A stretch of DNA of 15,888 nucleotides from an uncultured Oscillospiraceae bacterium (GCA_934630985.1 CAKTXO010000029.1:1-15888); one strand, 5' to 3'. Numbered from the stretch's first letter, positions 6,283 to 12,814 are shown. Numbers and translations are program-made. Notes: generated from the letters alone by a model not told the origin.

Positions 6283-7296
6283 TTAATCGTTTGTGTGCGC
6301 CAGCAGTTGGTCGTAGATTTCCTGGGTTTCCGCCTTGTCTTTCCCGCTGAGCACCAGAACCTTTTCGCCCATGCGCACCACGACGCAGGCTTCCGGCTTA
6401 TAGTAGGTGTAGCGGGTGTAAGTGCCGAATTCTTCATTCCGGAAGGTACCAAGAAGCAGCCGGTAGCTGCCTACGCCGAAAACCCGGCTGCCGGGGACAT
6501 CGTCCTGCCGAAGCTCCACGGAATCCATATCCCCGTAAGACACGGTCTGGCTGCCGTAGTAGCTTCCCTGGACGGTGAAGGAATCGTCCCCGAAGGTGGT
6601 TTCCACCTTGCCGGAAAACAGCATCACGGCCACAAAAACCAGAATCGCGACGGCCACGGCGGCAGAAATCTTCCAATAGCGGGAGGACGTGGCGGGAAGG
6701 GCTTTCAGCTCATCGCCCCGTGCCAGCTGTCCCTTGTAATAGCGGTAGGAGTAGACAGTGGGAATCACAGAAATGACCACCGCTCCCAACACGGCGGCGA
6801 AAACGTTCCAGCCCTCGGGCAGCAGGGCGGCCAGCATCACGGCGACACCGCCGATGACCCAGACCTTCCCGGCAAACCGATGGGTGGCGTTCCAGTTTTC
6901 ATCGCTGGCAAGGGCCCAGGTTACCTTGATGCCGATGGTGTAGTTCCGGCGGCATTTGGGCAGATAGTTGCCGATGGCGGCGAACATCAGCCCCAGGCAA
7001 AGGGTAGTGATCCGGTCAACGGAGAGGGAAATCCCTGCGCTCAGGGCATAGAACAGCCCGGCGCACAGCAGGGAAAGAATGGGCATGATCCACAGCACCA
7101 GCCGCAGGGGCTTTTCGTTTCTGCCCCGGTTTCCCGGGTCGGCGGCGGAAATGAGGAAGCACAGCCATTGACCGGCCAGCAGGGACAGGCACAGCAGCCA
7201 CAGGGAATGCAGCTCGGGAACCCAAAGAGACACAAAGGCGGGAAGCAGGATCACAATGGAAGAAACGATCAGTTCCTTTTGATACTTGGCAATCAT
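6283..7296 (-). CDS. SdpI-family membrane protein with C-terminal extension
   Basis: The 337-residue protein has about seven hydrophobic segments (roughly 8-27, 31-50, 63-85, 96-113, 145-160, 165-184, 210-230). The signature GNYLPKCRRNYTIGIK followed by WALASDENWNATHRFAGK is that of the SdpI/YfhL family, whose founder protects Bacillus subtilis against the toxin SdpC and signals its presence to SdpR. After the last membrane segment come about 105 residues of soluble, strand-rich sequence that may be a PH-like domain; B. subtilis SdpI (about 207 residues) lacks it. GGAGGT, five bases upstream, supports the start at 7296. It sits 18 bases after the ArsR gene, the sdpR-sdpI arrangement. No sdpC-like toxin gene is in the window, so the role may be resistance or envelope sensing rather than self-immunity. 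Confidence 0.8.
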   Translation of the reverse strand: MIAKYQKELIVSSIVILLPAFVSLWVPELHSLWLLCLSLLAGQWLCFLISAADPGNRGRNEKPLRLVLWIMPILSLLCAGLFYALSAGISLSVDRITTLCLGLMFAAIGNYLPKCRRNYTIGIKVTWALASDENWNATHRFAGKVWVIGGVAVMLAALLPEGWNVFAAVLGAVVISVIPTVYSYRYYKGQLARGDELKALPATSSRYWKISAAVAVAILVFVAVMLFSGKVETTFGDDSFTVQGSYYGSQTVSYGDMDSVELRQDDVPGSRVFGVGSYRLLLGTFRNEEFGTYTRYTYYKPEACVVVRMGEKVLVLSGKDKAETQEIYDQLLAHTND

Positions 7297-7314
7297 AAAA
7301 TACCTCCAAAACAG

Positions 7315-7593
7315 TCAGTTTTCGGCGGGTTTCTCACCCTTCAAGACGGAAATCCAGAGAAGAATTTCTTCCAGCACCGAGGCGTTCAGCTCGTAAAAGA
7401 TGAATTTTCCCTCCCGGGTGTCCGTCACCAGGTCGGCGTCTTTCAGCACCGACAGGTGCCGGGATACCGCAGCGGCGGAAATGTCGAACTGCTCAGAAAT
7501 TTCTCCGGCGGAACGCTTTCCGTCCTTGAGAAGATTCAGGATTTCCCGCCGGGTGGGGTCAGCCAGCGCTTTCAGGGTTTGCTGTAAGCCCAT
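7315..7593 (-). CDS. ArsR-family transcriptional regulator, SdpR-like
   Basis: A 92-residue winged-helix protein. LADPTRREILNLL at residues 10-22 is the typical ArsR/SmtB start of the DNA-binding domain, and SAAAVSRHLSVLKDADLV (39-56) is the recognition helix-turn-helix; EGKFIFYEL forms the wing. There are no cysteine or histidine metal-binding clusters, as in SdpR. The ATG at 7591-7593 is chosen because AAGGAGG lies nine bases upstream; the frame is open to 7803 but that extension crosses the promoter. As SdpR represses its own sdpRI operon in B. subtilis, this protein probably represses its own promoter through the repeats listed below. Confidence 0.88.
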   Translation of the reverse strand: MGLQQTLKALADPTRREILNLLKDGKRSAGEISEQFDISAAAVSRHLSVLKDADLVTDTREGKFIFYELNASVLEEILLWISVLKGEKPAEN

Positions 7594-7617
7594 ATGGGCA
7601 TTCCTCCTTATTTGACA

Positions 7618-7638
7618 ATTAACTGAAATGTTAAATGA
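7618..7638 (-). promoter_or_regulatory. Putative operator of the SdpR-like repressor
   Basis: TTAAC (7619-7623) and GTTAA (7630-7634) form an inverted repeat around six bases, just downstream of the sdpRI -10 box, where a bound repressor would block initiation. The sequence AAATGTTAAATGA at 7626-7638 recurs exactly at 7683-7695, upstream of the -35 box. Confidence 0.5.
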
Positions 7639-7667
7639 ATGATAGCATGAAGCGGACAAATTGTCAA
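7639..7667 (-). promoter_or_regulatory. Promoter of the sdpR-sdpI pair
   Basis: On the minus strand TTGACA (7662-7667) and TATCAT (7639-7644) are spaced by 17 bases, pointing into the ArsR gene. Confidence 0.8.
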
Positions 7668-7682
7668 GAGAATATTTCACAA

Positions 7683-7695
7683 AAATGTTAAATGA
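7683..7695. promoter_or_regulatory. Second copy of the 13-bp operator-like repeat
   Basis: AAATGTTAAATGA is identical to 7626-7638 and lies in the same orientation 57 bases away. It sits 15 bases upstream of the sdpRI -35 box and only seven bases before the -35 box of the divergent lar promoter, so a bound regulator could influence both operons. Confidence 0.5.
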
Positions 7696-7702
7696 GAAAA
7701 GA

Positions 7703-7731
7703 TTGCGCATCGTTTTTAACTGTGCTATAAT
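7703..7731 (+). promoter_or_regulatory. Promoter of the larEBC operon
   Basis: TTGCGC at 7703-7708 and a perfect TATAAT at 7726-7731, spaced 17 bases apart, lead into the larE ribosome site. The -35 box is weak. Confidence 0.7.
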
Positions 7732-7759
7732 GGCGAAAATCCCGGAAGGAGGGAAAATC

Positions 7760-8506
7760 ATGACTTTGAACGAATTCTGGAAGGAGAATCCCAAGGCCGC
7801 CATTGCCTTTTCCGGCGGGGTGGATTCCTCTTATTTATTGTATACGGCGGTGCGGGCCGGGGCGAAGGTGACGGCCTACTATGCGGACAGCGCCTTTCAG
7901 CCGGCCTTTGAGAGGGAGGACGCTTTGCGCCTTGCCAAGGATGTGGGGGCAGAGCTGAAAATCCTGCCGCTGTCTGTACTGGAGGTACCAAAGGTGGCGG
8001 AGAATCCGGCAAACCGCTGCTATTACTGCAAACGGGCGATTTTCTCCGCCCTGATTGCCGCCGCCGCTGCCGACGGCTACGACTTGATTCTGGACGGCAC
8101 CAACGCCTCCGATCCGATTTCTGACCGGCCGGGAATGGAGGCTCTGCGGGAGCTGTCCGTCCGGTCGCCTCTGCGGGAGTGCGGCCTGACCAAAAGCGAA
8201 ATCCGGGAATTGTCCCGGCAGGCGGGGCTTTTCACCTGGGATAAGCCCGCCTATGCCTGCCTGGCTACCCGTGTGCCCGCGGGAGAAATTATCACCGCCG
8301 AAAAGCTGGAAAAGACGGAAAAGGCCGAGGATTTTCTTCGCTCCCTGGGTCTGCGGGATTTCCGGGTGCGGCTTCTGAAGGGCTGTGCCAGGATTCAGGT
8401 ACCGGAAGGGCAGCTGGAGCTGGTGCTGAAAAACCGGAAAAAAATTCTGGAGCAGCTGAAGCAGTGGTATACCGGCGTGGTGCTGGATATGGAGGTGCGG
8501 CCGTGA
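7760..8506 (+). CDS. larE: ATP-dependent sulfur transferase LarE, nickel-pincer cofactor synthesis
   Basis: The 248-residue protein has the PP-loop ATP-pyrophosphatase motif SGGVDSS at residues 18-24. LarE adenylates the carboxylates of pyridinium biscarboxylic acid mononucleotide and converts them to thiocarboxylates. Three cysteines stand out: Cys87 and Cys90 in RCYYCK, and Cys167 in KPAYACLATR. The Lactobacillus plantarum enzyme has one reactive cysteine in the last region and is sacrificial; homologues with three cysteines have been described as carrying a [4Fe-4S] cluster and acting catalytically, so this one probably belongs to that class (inference). AGGAGGG before the ATG at 7760 sets the start. 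Its stop overlaps the larB GTG. Confidence 0.92.
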   Translation: MTLNEFWKENPKAAIAFSGGVDSSYLLYTAVRAGAKVTAYYADSAFQPAFEREDALRLAKDVGAELKILPLSVLEVPKVAENPANRCYYCKRAIFSALIAAAAADGYDLILDGTNASDPISDRPGMEALRELSVRSPLRECGLTKSEIRELSRQAGLFTWDKPAYACLATRVPAGEIITAEKLEKTEKAEDFLRSLGLRDFRVRLLKGCARIQVPEGQLELVLKNRKKILEQLKQWYTGVVLDMEVRP

Positions 8507-9258
8507 ATTCCGATATGCGAAAGCTCTTAGAGCAGGTCAAGGACGGCTTGGTTTCCGTGGACGATGCTATGCTGAAGCTGAAAATCTCCCCCTTCGAGGA
8601 CATCGGCTACGCCAAGGTGGATCTGCACCGGCGAATCCGCCAGGGGGCGGCAGAGGTGATCTACGGAGCCGGAAAGACCCCGGAGCAGATTCTGGGGATT
8701 ATGCAGACCATGATCCGCAACGGCCAGAGCCGGATCCTCATCACCCGGATGTCTCAGGAAGCGGCGGATTTCGTGTCGAAAACCCTGCCCCTGGACTACC
8801 GGAAGGAGGCCAAAGTAGGCATTGCCGGAGGCTTCCCGGAGCCCGACGGCATCGGCAAAATCGTCATTGCCACCGGCGGCACCAGCGACATTCCCGTGGC
8901 GGAGGAAGCGGCTCTGACCGCGGAAATCCAGGGAAACGAAGTGGTGCGGCTCTACGATGTGGGGGTAGCCGGGGTGCACCGGCTGCTGGCGCATATGGAT
9001 TTGGTCATGGAGGCCAGCGTGGTCGTTGCCGTGGCGGGCATGGAGGGGGCGCTTGCCAGCGTGATCGGCGGCCTGGCAGACTGCCCGGTGATTGCCGTGC
9101 CCACCAGCGTGGGCTACGGCGCCTCCTTCGGCGGGGTGTCCGCTCTGCTGAGTATGCTCAACTCCTGTGCCAGCGGGGTCAGCGTGGTAAACATCGACAA
9201 CGGCTTCGGCGCGGGGTTCCTGGCCGGGCGCATTAACCACATGGAGGTCAAGAAATGA
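8503..9258 (+). CDS. larB: Nickel-pincer cofactor biosynthesis protein LarB
   Basis: The 251-residue protein is related to the PurE class of AIR carboxylases. LarB carboxylates nicotinic acid adenine dinucleotide at C5 and cleaves its phosphoanhydride, giving pyridinium biscarboxylic acid mononucleotide, the first step of the pathway. The conserved ATGGTSDIPVAEEA lies at residues 123-136, and the C-terminal half holds VAGMEGALASVIGGL and PTSVGYGASFGG, all typical of LarB. The GTG at 8503 overlaps the larE stop (GTGA) and has GGAGGT at 8491-8496; an ATG four codons later is a possible alternative. The overlaps on both sides indicate tight translational coupling. Confidence 0.93.
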   Translation: MNSDMRKLLEQVKDGLVSVDDAMLKLKISPFEDIGYAKVDLHRRIRQGAAEVIYGAGKTPEQILGIMQTMIRNGQSRILITRMSQEAADFVSKTLPLDYRKEAKVGIAGGFPEPDGIGKIVIATGGTSDIPVAEEAALTAEIQGNEVVRLYDVGVAGVHRLLAHMDLVMEASVVVAVAGMEGALASVIGGLADCPVIAVPTSVGYGASFGGVSALLSMLNSCASGVSVVNIDNGFGAGFLAGRINHMEVKK

Positions 9259-10418
9259 GAACGCTCTATCTGGACTGCGGCATGGGCGCGGCGGGGGATA
9301 TGCTGACGGCGGCTCTGCTGGAGCTGCTGCCGGAGCCGGAAAGCTTTGTGGCGGAACTGAACGGCCTGGCCATTCCGGACGTGGAATTTTCTGCCGAAAA
9401 ATGCCAAAAATGCGGCATTTCCGGGATCCATATGTCCGTGAAAGTTCACGGACAGGAGGAAGGAGAGGCGCACCCGCACACCCACGGAAGTCTTCACGAC
9501 ATCCGAGCCGTTGTGCAGGCGCTGCCCATTCCCACCATGGTCAAGCTGGATATCCTGTCGGTTTACGAGGAAATCGCCCAGGCGGAAAGCCACGTCCACG
9601 GGGTGCCGGTGAATCAGATCCACTTCCATGAGGTGGGTACTATGGACGCGGTGGCGGACGTGACGGCGGTGTGCCTGCTGCTCCACCGGCTGAAGCCGGA
9701 GCGGATTCTGGCTTCGCCGGTGCATGTGGGCAGCGGCACGGTAAAGTGCGCCCACGGCATTCTGCCGGTGCCCGCCCCGGCCACGGCTTACCTTCTGCGG
9801 GGAATTCCCATGTATGGCGGGGAAATTTCCGGGGAGCTGTGCACCCCCACCGGGGCGGCGCTGCTCAAGCATTTTGTGACGGAATTCGGGGAAATGCCCC
9901 CTATGCGGGTGGAATCCATCGGCTACGGCATGGGAAAAAAGGATTTTTCCAGAGCCAACTGTGTCCGGGCGCTGCTGGGGGAAACCCAGGAGACCGGGGA
10001 CGAAATTGCCGAGCTGCGCTGCAACTTAGACGACATGACCGGGGAAGACATCGGCTTTGCCATGGAGGCTTTGCTTGCGGGCGGGGCACTGGATGTGTTC
10101 ACCAACCCCATCGGCATGAAAAAATCCCGCCCCGGAGTGCTGCTGACGGTGCTGTGCCGTCCGGCGGAGCAGGAAAAAATGGCAAAGCTGCTGTTTGCGA
10201 ATACCACGACTTTAGGCATCCGGGTGGGGCTGTGCAGCCGGTTTACCCTCCGGCGTTCGGAGGAAGTGACCCAGACCCCCTATGGCCCGGTGCGCCGGAA
10301 AATCAGCCGGGGCTACGGAGTCTGCCGGGAAAAGCCGGAGTATGACGACCTGGTGAAGATCGCCCGGGAGCAGGGAAAATCCCTGTCAGAAATCCGGGAG
10401 ATGCTGAAGGAATACTGA
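9255..10418 (+). CDS. larC: Nickel insertion protein LarC (cyclometallase)
   Basis: The 387-residue protein installs nickel in the pincer nucleotide in a CTP-dependent reaction, the last step of cofactor synthesis. It begins with LYLDCGMGAAGDMLTAALLE, the family hallmark, carries a histidine-rich HPHTH at residues 73-77 and FHEVGTMDAVADV at 124-136, and continues without a break into the LarC2 region (from about 253: LRCNLDDMTGED, then IGMKKSRPG). In L. plantarum the two parts are split and joined by a programmed frameshift; here they form one uninterrupted frame. The ATG overlaps the larB stop (ATGA), with GGAGG at 9243-9247. The hairpin repeat copy B starts six bases after the stop and probably ends the transcript. 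Confidence 0.94.
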   Translation: MRTLYLDCGMGAAGDMLTAALLELLPEPESFVAELNGLAIPDVEFSAEKCQKCGISGIHMSVKVHGQEEGEAHPHTHGSLHDIRAVVQALPIPTMVKLDILSVYEEIAQAESHVHGVPVNQIHFHEVGTMDAVADVTAVCLLLHRLKPERILASPVHVGSGTVKCAHGILPVPAPATAYLLRGIPMYGGEISGELCTPTGAALLKHFVTEFGEMPPMRVESIGYGMGKKDFSRANCVRALLGETQETGDEIAELRCNLDDMTGEDIGFAMEALLAGGALDVFTNPIGMKKSRPGVLLTVLCRPAEQEKMAKLLFANTTTLGIRVGLCSRFTLRRSEEVTQTPYGPVRRKISRGYGVCREKPEYDDLVKIAREQGKSLSEIREMLKEY

Positions 10419-10423
10419 CAAAA

Positions 10424-10746
10424 TGCACTGGTGCGGGAGCACCCCTGGCTCCCTTGTGTAAAGGGAGCTGTCATGGCCGTCTCACGCAAGGCCATGACTG
10501 AGGGGATCAGAACGAGATGGTTCTGATCCCCTCAGCCCCAGTGTGCGCACTGGGGCAGTATAAATTATGGTATGATTGCCTCTGGCAATCATCAATATTC
10601 TAATTCGCTGCGCGGAGCACCACCCTTGGTCAGCAAGGGGAGCCTTTTCGCTCCGCCGGTAGTTCCCGGAAAAATCAGGGGATTGTGACCGGAGGGAATC
10701 CCTGGAAGGGGCCACACCAGTGTTGCGACACTGGTTCGCAATGACA
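10424..10746 (+). repeat. Modular hairpin-rich intergenic repeat, copy B
   Basis: The repeat fills most of the gene-free interval between the convergent larC and ridA genes. It shares with copies A and C the opening GCACTGGTGCGGGAGCACC, the GGCTCCCTTGTGTAAAGGGA hairpin, the TTCTGATCCCCTCAGCCCCA block with its GTG/CAC stem, AGCAAGGGGAGCCTTT and the ending CACTGGTTCGCAATGAC. It differs in the third hairpin, which is TCATGGCC...GGCCATGA (about 10471-10497) instead of the CAAAAATC/GATTTTTG stem of A and C, and lacks the GCTCCCCTT left arm beside AAGGGGAGC. A GATTGCC-TCT-GGCAATC stem near 10574-10590 replaces the CAATTG stem of A. Open frames on the minus strand here are spurious. Confidence 0.8.
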
Positions 10747-10779
10747 ACGTACTTTTCGGACTTTTTTGACACACTGAAC

Positions 10780-10801
10780 GGGGCGGCCATCTGGCCGCCC
10801 C
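10780..10801. terminator. Strong GC hairpin between lar repeat B and ridA
   Basis: GGGGCGGCCA (10780-10789) and TGGCCGCCCC (10792-10801) form a perfect 10-bp stem with a two-base loop, 15 bases beyond the ridA stop on the minus strand. On the plus strand it is followed by GCTGCTTTTA. The T-runs on either side are weak, but its place suggests a terminator for ridA and a barrier to read-through from lar. Confidence 0.6.
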
Positions 10802-10816
10802 GCTGCTTTTATGTAC

Positions 10817-11185
10817 TTACTTAATCGCGATGGCCTCGATCTCGCACAGGACGCCCTTGGGCAGAGTTTTCACTGCCACGCAGCTTCTGGCGGGCTTGGA
10901 GACAAAATACTGGGCGTAGACCTCATTGAAGGCGGCAAAGTCGTCCATGTCAGCCAGGAAGCAGGTGGTCTTGAAGACCTTGTCCATGCTCACCCCGGCG
11001 GCCTCCAGAATGGCGGCTACATTCTTGCAGCTTTGCGCACACTGGGCGGCGATGCCCTCGGGAATGGCGCCGGTGGCGGGATCCACGGGAATCTGACCGG
11101 AGGTGAAAACCAGGCCGTTGACCGCGTAGCCCTGGCTGTAGGGGCCGATGGCGGCAGGCGCTTTCTGCGTGTGGATGATATTCAT
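10817..11185 (-). CDS. ridA: RidA family reactive imine/enamine deaminase
   Basis: The 122-residue protein has the full length of the RidA/YjgF family, trimeric cytosolic enzymes that hydrolyse reactive enamine/imine intermediates such as 2-aminoacrylate to ketoacids and ammonia. Typical features are AIGPYSQGYAVNGLVFTSGQ near the N-terminus, the central CKNVAAILEAAG, and the C-terminal KPARSCVAVKTLPKGVLCEI, which carries the substrate-binding arginine and the closing glutamate of the active site. The ATG at 11183-11185 has AGGAGG a few bases upstream; the frame continues upstream to 11257 but that part crosses the promoter. It is a single-gene unit, divergent from the Nudix gene. Confidence 0.94.
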   Translation of the reverse strand: MNIIHTQKAPAAIGPYSQGYAVNGLVFTSGQIPVDPATGAIPEGIAAQCAQSCKNVAAILEAAGVSMDKVFKTTCFLADMDDFAAFNEVYAQYFVSKPARSCVAVKTLPKGVLCEIEAIAIK

Positions 11186-11222
11186 AGGGGAACCTCCTAA
11201 GAATGGATTTTGTTCTTCTTTC

Positions 11223-11251
11223 ATTATATACGGCGTTTCCCTTTTTGGCAA
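11223..11251 (-). promoter_or_regulatory. Promoter of ridA
   Basis: On the minus strand TTGCCA (11246-11251) and TATAAT (11223-11228) are separated by 17 bases. Confidence 0.75.
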
Positions 11252-11273
11252 GGACAAAAATCGGCAAATGCGG

Positions 11274-11302
11274 TTGCCTTTTTCCGGAGACTGTGATATC
11301 CT
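11274..11302 (+). promoter_or_regulatory. Possible promoter of the Nudix gene
   Basis: TTGCCT at 11274-11279 and TATCCT at 11297-11302 with a 17-base spacer, divergent from the ridA promoter. Both boxes are imperfect. Confidence 0.45.
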
Positions 11303-11337
11303 GAAGCACAGGAAGAAGGAAAGGAAGGAGCCGGTCT

Positions 11338-11856
11338 GTGGAGTGGAACGACATTTATGACGAGAACCGACAGCCTACCGGCAGGGTTCACTGCCGGGGA
11401 AGGGGCTGGAAGCCCGGGGAATACGGTCTGGTGGTCTGCGTCTGGGTCTACGATGGGGCGGGGCATGTGCTGCTGACCCGCCGAGCCAAGGAGAAAAGCT
11501 TCGCCGGAACCTGGGAAAATTCCGGCGGCGCGGCTCAGGCCGGGGAAACCAGCCGCCAGGCCGTGGCACGGGAACTGTACGAGGAAACGGGCATCCGGGC
11601 GGAGGAAGGGGAGTTCGAGCTTCTGGGTTCGGATCTGGATCGGAATATTTTCTATGACCATTACTGCCTGCACCGGGCGGTGCGGCTGAAGGACATCGTG
11701 CTCCAGCCGGGGGAAACCGACGCCGTTATGTGGGCAAGCTTCGGCAAGGTGCACTGGATGATGCGCACGGGCAGGATCTGCAAAATCATTGCGGGTCAGT
11801 TTCGCCGTCAGGAAAAGGCTCTGCGTTTGCGCAATATCAACAAGAGAAGAGGCTGA
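11338..11856 (+). CDS. Nudix hydrolase, isopentenyl-diphosphate-isomerase-like subgroup
   Basis: The 172-residue protein contains a complete Nudix box, G-x5-E-x7-REL-x-EE-x-G-I, at residues 64-86, so metal binding and pyrophosphate-bond hydrolysis are expected. The N-terminus (WNDIYDENRQPTGRVHCRG) followed by a VCVWV strand and TRRAKEKSFAGTWE resembles the IDI-like Nudix proteins such as YfcD. The substrate cannot be told from the sequence. The start is a GTG at 11338, chosen because AAGGAG at 11325-11330 lies seven bases before it. It is a single gene between divergent ridA and a separately promoted phosphoribosyltransferase-like gene. Confidence 0.88.
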   Translation: MEWNDIYDENRQPTGRVHCRGRGWKPGEYGLVVCVWVYDGAGHVLLTRRAKEKSFAGTWENSGGAAQAGETSRQAVARELYEETGIRAEEGEFELLGSDLDRNIFYDHYCLHRAVRLKDIVLQPGETDAVMWASFGKVHWMMRTGRICKIIAGQFRRQEKALRLRNINKRRG

Positions 11857-11885
11857 ATTTTGGCAAGCAATTAGGCAGAATGCAC

Positions 11886-11914
11886 TTGCGATTTCTCTTT
11901 TTTCAGGTTATAAT
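11886..11914 (+). promoter_or_regulatory. Promoter of the phosphoribosyltransferase-like gene
   Basis: TTGCGA at 11886-11891 and a perfect TATAAT at 11909-11914 are 17 bases apart. Transcription should start near 11921, giving a leader of about 85 bases that contains the hairpins listed next. Confidence 0.75.
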
Positions 11915-11921
11915 GAAAAAA

Positions 11922-11978
11922 AGCGTTTTGAAAGCCCGGTGAAAACGCTGATGCCGGGGCAAAACGTTTTTTCTTTTT
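11922..11978 (+). promoter_or_regulatory. Candidate transcription attenuator in the leader of the phosphoribosyltransferase-like gene
   Basis: Three mutually complementary arms lie between the promoter and the ribosome site: AGCGTTTT (11922-11929), AAAACGCT (11942-11949) and AAAACGTTTT (11961-11970), the last running into TTCTTTTT (to 11978). Arm 1 can pair with arm 2 over eight bases. Alternatively arm 1 pairs with AAAACG at 11961-11966, stacked on GCCCGG/CCGGGGC, or arm 2 pairs with CGTTTT at 11965-11970; both place a stem directly before the T-run, as in an intrinsic terminator. No known riboswitch class is recognised. Confidence 0.45.
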
Positions 11979-12005
11979 AACCCACAAATAACGGAGGAAT
12001 GCACC

Positions 12006-12641
12006 ATGATCCAGCTTGTAAAACTGCCTGTAAAGCGGGGCAACGCGCCGCTGCGAATTGCCAAGGGACATTTTGTGACCAACCATTCCCATATCAACTA
12101 CTATGTGGACATCACCTATCAGAAGACCCGGCTCAGCGAGGCTCGGGACAGTGCCTATCAGCTGGTTTCCAGCTTTGTCAATGATGTGCCTGTGGATACG
12201 GTGCTGTGTCTGGACGGCACCGCGGTGCTGGGCACCTGCATTGCCGAGGAGCTGACCAAATCGGGCTTTCGCACCATCAACGCCCATGAGACCGTCTATG
12301 TGGTAGAGCCGGAATACAATGCCAATTCTCAGATCATCTTCCGGGAGAACATTCAGCCCATGATCCGGGGCAAGCATGTGCTGGTGCTGATGGCCTCCGT
12401 TACCACCGGCTTTACCGCCAAGCGGTCTATCGAGGCCATCGAGTACTATGGCGGCAAGGTCGCCGGAGTGGCGGCTATCTATCGGGCGGTGGACGAGGTG
12501 GCAGGCTATCCTGTGAAATCCGTCTATTCCGTGCAGGATCTGCCGGATTACAGAAGCTATGATTACCACGACTGCCCCTACTGCAAGGCGGGCAAGAAGG
12601 TGGACGCGCTGGTCAACAGCTTCGGCTATTCCTCTTTGTAA
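12006..12641 (+). CDS. Phosphoribosyltransferase-fold protein with degenerate PRPP motif
   Basis: The 211-residue protein resembles the orotate/type I phosphoribosyltransferase fold: VDTVLCLDGTAVLGTCIAEE around residues 62-81 corresponds to the early loop, and HVLVLMASVTTGFTAKR around 119-135 to the PRPP-binding loop. In active enzymes that loop starts with two acidic residues (as in VDDVITTG); here they are replaced by Met-Ala while the TTG is kept. The C-terminal CPYC motif (near residue 190) may bind metal or form a disulfide. The ATG at 12006 has GGAGG at 11993-11997. It could be a weakly active orotate-type enzyme, or a nucleotide-sensing relative; I cannot decide. It has its own promoter, leader and terminator. 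Confidence 0.7.
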   Translation: MIQLVKLPVKRGNAPLRIAKGHFVTNHSHINYYVDITYQKTRLSEARDSAYQLVSSFVNDVPVDTVLCLDGTAVLGTCIAEELTKSGFRTINAHETVYVVEPEYNANSQIIFRENIQPMIRGKHVLVLMASVTTGFTAKRSIEAIEYYGGKVAGVAAIYRAVDEVAGYPVKSVYSVQDLPDYRSYDYHDCPYCKAGKKVDALVNSFGYSSL

Positions 12642-12654
12642 ATCCGCATAAGCC

Positions 12655-12684
12655 GCACCGGCGGGGAATTTTCCCCGCCGGTGC
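12655..12684 (+). terminator. Terminator of the phosphoribosyltransferase-like gene
   Basis: GCACCGGCGGGGA (12655-12667) pairs perfectly with TCCCCGCCGGTGC (12672-12684) around a very short loop, 13 bases after the stop. The tail TTCATTG is poor in T, but the stem is very stable. Confidence 0.75.
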
Positions 12685-12749
12685 TTCATTGTGCCCAAAG
12701 AGCGGCAGGGGAGCGCTTTCAAAATTTGTGCCGTTTTTCGAAAAAAATC

Positions 12750-12779
12750 CTGTCATATTCGGCGAAAATATGCTATAAT
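12750..12779 (+). promoter_or_regulatory. Extended -10 promoter of the LTA-synthase-like gene
   Basis: A perfect TATAAT at 12774-12779 is preceded by TGC (extended -10 element TGnTATAAT). The -35 region is poor (CTGTCA at 12750-12755, 18 bases away), which the extended -10 may compensate. Confidence 0.65.
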
Positions 12780-12814
12780 ACTCCGCTGAGAAATGGTTTT
12801 TGGAGGTGCGGCTA

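Noticed and set aside
6295..7587. Open frame of 430 codons on the plus strand
   Set aside because: It is antisense to the sdpI and ArsR genes and shows low-complexity Gly/Gln/His composition.
8527..9872. Long minus-strand frames inside larB and larC
   Set aside because: Shadow frames of clearly coding plus-strand genes without start signals.
10482..10790. Small minus-strand proteins in repeat copy B
   Set aside because: They are translations of the repeat itself; comparable stretches of copies A and C give similar chance peptides with different ends.
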